DNA of 64,000 bases from CAWIKY01 sp963836905 (GTDB lineage: Bacteria > Pseudomonadota > Alphaproteobacteria > Caulobacterales > Hyphomonadaceae), in NCBI GenBank assembly GCA_963836905.1, contig CAWIKY010000003.1:1-64000 (forward strand). The letters run 5' to 3'. The notes beneath the pieces were generated by a model. That model saw only the letters and a program-made list of their open reading frames with translations. It searched no databases and was not told the DNA's origin. This document shows, piece after piece, positions 61,761 through 64,000 of this stretch (positions are counted from its first letter, which is position 1; each line of letters starts with the position of its first letter). The position numbers were made by a program, and so were the translations under genes.

Positions 61761-61814
61761 ATTAGTCAAACACGCTCACTTCGTTTTTGTTCATCTACAA
61801 AACGTTCTCAACAA

Positions 61815-61840
61815 AAAAGCCGATCCAAGGATCGGCTTTT
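61815..61840. terminator. Bidirectional terminator between phasin and DUF1499 genes
   Basis: AAAAGCCGATCC and GGATCGGCTTTT form a 12-pair stem with a tiny loop, with A-run before and T-run after, so it works on both strands. It ends the phasin message on the minus strand. Confidence 0.88.
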
Positions 61841-61856
61841 CTGTATTCAAGCGCAA

Positions 61857-61881
61857 CGATCGGCTGGAATACAGCCGATCG
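61857..61881 (-). repeat. Second hairpin directly after the phasin gene
   Basis: CGATCGGCTG pairs with CAGCCGATCG around GAATA, 12 bases after the phasin stop and before the terminator. The shared GATCGGCT motif suggests it arose by copying part of the terminator stem. It may protect the abundant phasin mRNA from 3' decay. Confidence 0.6.
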
Positions 61882-61893
61882 CAACGATTATAG

Positions 61894-62412
61894 TTAGGCG
61901 CGCGCCTGAAGGGTCGACACGACCTGGCCTGCCTGGGCGTTGATCGGCGCAGAAGCGTCTTTCACCATCGAAGCGAAGCGACCCGTAAGGGCGTTCACTT
62001 CTTCAAGGTAGGTTTCCATGAACGACTTGGCATAGCCAGCCTGCATTTCCATGGCTTCCTGAACCGACTGGGCCGAGGTCATCGACTTGGCAGCTTCCAT
62101 GCCGCGCTCGAAGGTTCCGCGTGAGAAGTCGGCATACCGTGTGCCGATGTCTTCCATCGCCTTGGTGGTGATCTTCGTGCTTTCAGCAACTGCTTCCATG
62201 TTCTTCTTGGACAGCTCGCCCATCTCGCCCATTACGCCAACCGAGCGCTCATAGCCCTTGCGCAGCGTTTCGGACGCATTCGCGTTCATCTGCTCGTAGG
62301 CATTTGCAGCGGTCGCATTGGCGTGCTCAAATGCTGCCTTGCCGGATTTTTTTGCTGTCTCAGCAGCCTGTGCGGCTTCGTTGACGGCATTCTTGATGGT
62401 TTCCTGTGTCAT
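61894..62412 (-). CDS. Phasin family protein
   Basis: 172 residues from ATG 62412, with AGGAGC 9 bases upstream. Nearly all helix: NAVNEAAQAAETAKKSGKAAFEHANATAANAYEQMNANASETLRKGYERSVGVMGEMGELSKKNMEAV, then YADFSRGTFERGMEAAKSMTSAQSVQEAMEMQAGYAKSFMETYLEEVNAL, and a C-terminal ending NAQAGQVVSTLQARA. It matches phasin PF09361/TIGR01841, the proteins that coat polyhydroxyalkanoate granules and set their size and number. No PHA synthase is in the window. Two hairpins follow the gene, and a perfect palindrome lies in its promoter, both in keeping with high and regulated expression. Confidence 0.9.
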   Translation of the reverse strand: MTQETIKNAVNEAAQAAETAKKSGKAAFEHANATAANAYEQMNANASETLRKGYERSVGVMGEMGELSKKNMEAVAESTKITTKAMEDIGTRYADFSRGTFERGMEAAKSMTSAQSVQEAMEMQAGYAKSFMETYLEEVNALTGRFASMVKDASAPINAQAGQVVSTLQARA

Positions 62413-62480
62413 AATCCAAGCTCCTGACGTGTTGGTATGGATCTTATATAAATGCTGCAGGTGCGAAATCAAGGTATTTT

Positions 62481-62495
62481 TTGTGCAGCGCACAA
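62481..62495. promoter_or_regulatory. Perfect palindrome TTGTGC-N3-GCACAA upstream of phasin (PhaR-like site)
   Basis: TTGTGCAGCGCACAA lies 69 bases upstream of the phasin ATG, in the region shared with the carboxypeptidase gene. The pattern TGC-N3-GCA resembles the sites bound by PhaR/PhaF-type repressors that control phasin genes in alphaproteobacteria. Assignment to PhaR is an inference; that gene is not in the window. Confidence 0.5.
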
Positions 62496-62681
62496 TGGCG
62501 CATAGTGTGCGTGAATGTTGTCCGGTGGGGCACAAAATGACACACATGCACTTTGAACGCGCCTGTTTAACAAGGTAACCCAACTATCTGCAGGATTTGT
62601 AAGATTTTCCGGGGCGCATTAAGAATGGAGCAATCATACCACGAGACATTCGTGGTGTGTCTTAACGGGGAGTTTCAGGTG

Positions 62682-63686
62682 ACTGACAATTCGTGGCTAT
62701 TGCGAACGCTTGCCGGTTTATCCGCTTTGCTTGTCTGCGCTCTGTTACCGCTGACGGCCGCAGCGGGCCCTCAGAACACGGATGGCAAATATGCTTCCAT
62801 CGTGATCGATCTGAACACCGATGAAGTGCTGCATGCCCGCAACGCCGATGCCCCGCGCTATCCTGCCTCGCTCACCAAGGTGATGACCCTCTATATGGTG
62901 TTCGATGCTCTCGAAGCCGGGCAGCTTACGCTGGATGACCGAATGACGGTCTCTGCCTTCGCTGCCTCCAAGCCTCCTTCCAAACTCGGTCTGCGGCCCG
63001 GCAGCACCATTTCTGTTGGCGACGCAATCGGCGCACTTGTCACCAAGTCGGCTAATGATGTGGCCGCCGTGATTGCCGAACACCTTGGTGGAACAGAGTC
63101 GCGTTTCGGAGCGCTAATGACCGTCAAGGCAAGATCGCTCGGAATGGCCGATACCCGCTTTTACAACGCGTCCGGGCTGCCGGATGCCCGTCAGGTGACG
63201 ACTGCACGTGACCTTGCGACCATGTCAAAGGCACTTCTGGACAATCACGGCGCCTATTACGCTTATTTCGAGACGCAGAATTTCGTCTACAACCGTCAGA
63301 CCTACAGCAATCACAACCGGCTTCTGGGCAAGGTTGCTGGCGTTGACGGAATAAAGACAGGCTTCACGAACGCATCCGGCTATAATCTTATTGCGTCCGC
63401 CCTGCGTAACGACCGCCGCGTGCTGGCCATCATGCTTGGAGGCTCCAGCTCGAAAGCCCGCAATGACCATGTGAGCGACCTGCTCGAAGCCGCCTTCCTA
63501 TCAGTTCCAAGCGCTCCGCCAGCCGGCAAGGCCGAACTGCGTACACGTATGGCGTTCAGGGATATTGCCGAGCCGGACTCTAAAGCCGAAGCCTGGGGCA
63601 CGTTCCGCACCGCGCAGGGCGATGAAAACTACGGCGAAGGCGAAGATGAAAGCGACTTTGCAACAGAGCTCGTCACTGCGCCCTGA
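62682..63686 (+). CDS. D-alanyl-D-alanine carboxypeptidase (penicillin-binding protein, S11 family)
   Basis: 334 residues from GTG 62682 (GGGGAG 6 bases upstream and a signal peptide SALLVCALLPLTAAAG right after; ATG 62625 would add 19 odd residues). Trims the last D-Ala from peptidoglycan side chains. Motifs: SLTK at 64-67 holding the nucleophile Ser, SAN at 124-126, KTG at 226-228. The part after about residue 270 is short and acidic (GDENYGEGEDESDFATEL) and lacks the amphipathic helix that ties E. coli PBP5 to the membrane, so a soluble periplasmic form is likely. Divergent from phasin, convergent with mipZ. Confidence 0.93.
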   Translation, partial: TDNSWLLRTLAGLSALLVCALLPLTAAAGPQNTDGKYASIVIDLNTDEVLHARNADAPRYPASLTKVMTLYMVFDALEAGQLTLDDRMTVSAFAASKPPSKLGLRPGSTISVGDAIGALVTKSANDVAAVIAEHLGGTESRFGALMTVKARSLGMADTRFYNASGLPDARQVTTARDLATMSKALLDNHGAYYAYFETQNFVYNRQTYSNHNRLLGKVAGVDGIKTGFTNASGYNLIASALRNDRRVLAIMLGGSSSKARNDHVSDLLEAAFLSVPSAPPAGKAELRTRMAFRDIAEPDSKAEAWGTFRTAQGDENYGEGEDESDFATELVTAP

Positions 63687-63688
63687 CG

Positions 63689-64000
63689 TCAGAAGCTGAT
63701 CGTTGAACCTTCAAGGAAAGGCAGCTTCATCAGGATAAGCAGATCACGAAGTTCCTGACGCGCCGCAACATGGCTCATCGTGAATGTAACATTCGAGCCT
63801 TCTTCCGTGAGATCCAGGAGTGTTAGCCCCAGCGGAAACAGTTCCCGGTAAATGACGCGCTCAGACAGCCCCGGCGCAAGACGAAACCCGATCCGTTTTG
63901 ACAGGTTGCGCAACGCTTCACCGACACGCTGTTTGTTTCGGGCTTCAAGCGGCGACATCCTGTTTCGCATCACAATCCAGTCCATCGGCTTGCGGCTTTC
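63689..64000 (-). CDS. mipZ: Division-plane positioning ATPase MipZ, C-terminal part (cut by window edge)
   Basis: Only the last 103 residues are present. They read DWIVMRNRMSPLEARNKQRVGEALRNLSKRIGF, then RLAPGLSERVIYRELFPLGLTLLDLTEEG and ARQELRDLLILMKLPFLEG, matching the end of Caulobacter MipZ, including the RVIYRELFP-GLTLLDL block. MipZ is a ParA/MinD-type ATPase that forms a gradient from the ParB-bound pole and keeps FtsZ away from it, so the ring assembles at mid-cell. The ATG at 63985 is internal. Recognition is from the family ending; nucleotide-binding motifs lie outside the window. Confidence 0.87.
   Translation of the reverse strand, partial: ESRKPMDWIVMRNRMSPLEARNKQRVGEALRNLSKRIGFRLAPGLSERVIYRELFPLGLTLLDLTEEGSNVTFTMSHVAARQELRDLLILMKLPFLEGSTISF

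Noticed and set aside
1..64000. CRISPR arrays, insertion sequences, prophage genes, rRNA genes
   Set aside because: No regularly spaced repeats, no transposase or integrase motifs and no rRNA-like stretches were seen.

Overview
The window comes from the chromosome of an alphaproteobacterium, most likely near Caulobacterales/Hyphomonadaceae or Parvularculales. The lineage markers are a SpmX-type pseudo-muramidase with two C-terminal membrane helices, the C-terminus of the division-plane ATPase MipZ, a phasin, the F1-ATPase inhibitor zeta subunit (DUF1476), a clpS-clpA pair, and large TonB receptors used for nutrient uptake. There are no transposases, integrases, CRISPR arrays or rRNA genes. 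One tRNA, Leu(GAG), is present.

Layout. 0-2.5 kb: the 3' part of a large secreted RTX-like protein. 2.5-7.2 kb: a leucine-degradation operon on the minus strand (liuB-liuC-liuD); its partner isovaleryl-CoA dehydrogenase (liuA) lies at 12.6 kb. Between them are two exported hypothetical proteins, MgtE and the SpmX-like protein. 13.8-16.9 kb: a DUF3140 protein, an aldo/keto reductase and a cNMP-binding/patatin protein. 17.3-23.9 kb: a probable cyanophycin-use locus made of a TonB receptor, a YfcC-type carrier, an exported cyanophycinase and an isoaspartyl peptidase. 23.9-25.2 kb: a cation/proton antiporter.

25.3-42.8 kb holds the most interesting region, an apparently undescribed catabolic gene cluster. 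It encodes a LacI-type regulator, an AstA-like N-acyltransferase, four double-domain NTF2/SnoaL-like proteins, an unknown 226-residue protein, an alpha/beta hydrolase, a 57-residue small protein, an HpcH/HpaI aldolase, a GPH-type MFS symporter, a TonB receptor, a bicupin, a HisD-like dehydrogenase and an SDR. All five promoter regions of the cluster carry the same 16-bp palindrome (about TTGMATGCGCATGCAA), so the cluster looks like one regulon controlled by the local LacI protein. It ends at the 3' end of a tRNA-Leu gene.

43.2-64 kb is core genome: a FliN-like protein, lipB, two DUF805 membrane proteins, pccA, purB, the zeta subunit, purC-purS, a PD40 lipoprotein, purQ, a FemAB/GNAT protein, a HIT protein, an S41 peptidase, clpA, clpS, a DUF1499 protein, a phasin, a D-Ala-D-Ala carboxypeptidase and partial mipZ.

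Caution on the sequence. Six genes (liuC, the patatin gene, astA-like, the SDR, purB and the PD40 gene) are each broken by exactly one extra base. Because purB is among them and all six errors have the same sign, these look like base-insertion errors in the assembly rather than real pseudogenes. I give the full reconstructed spans.
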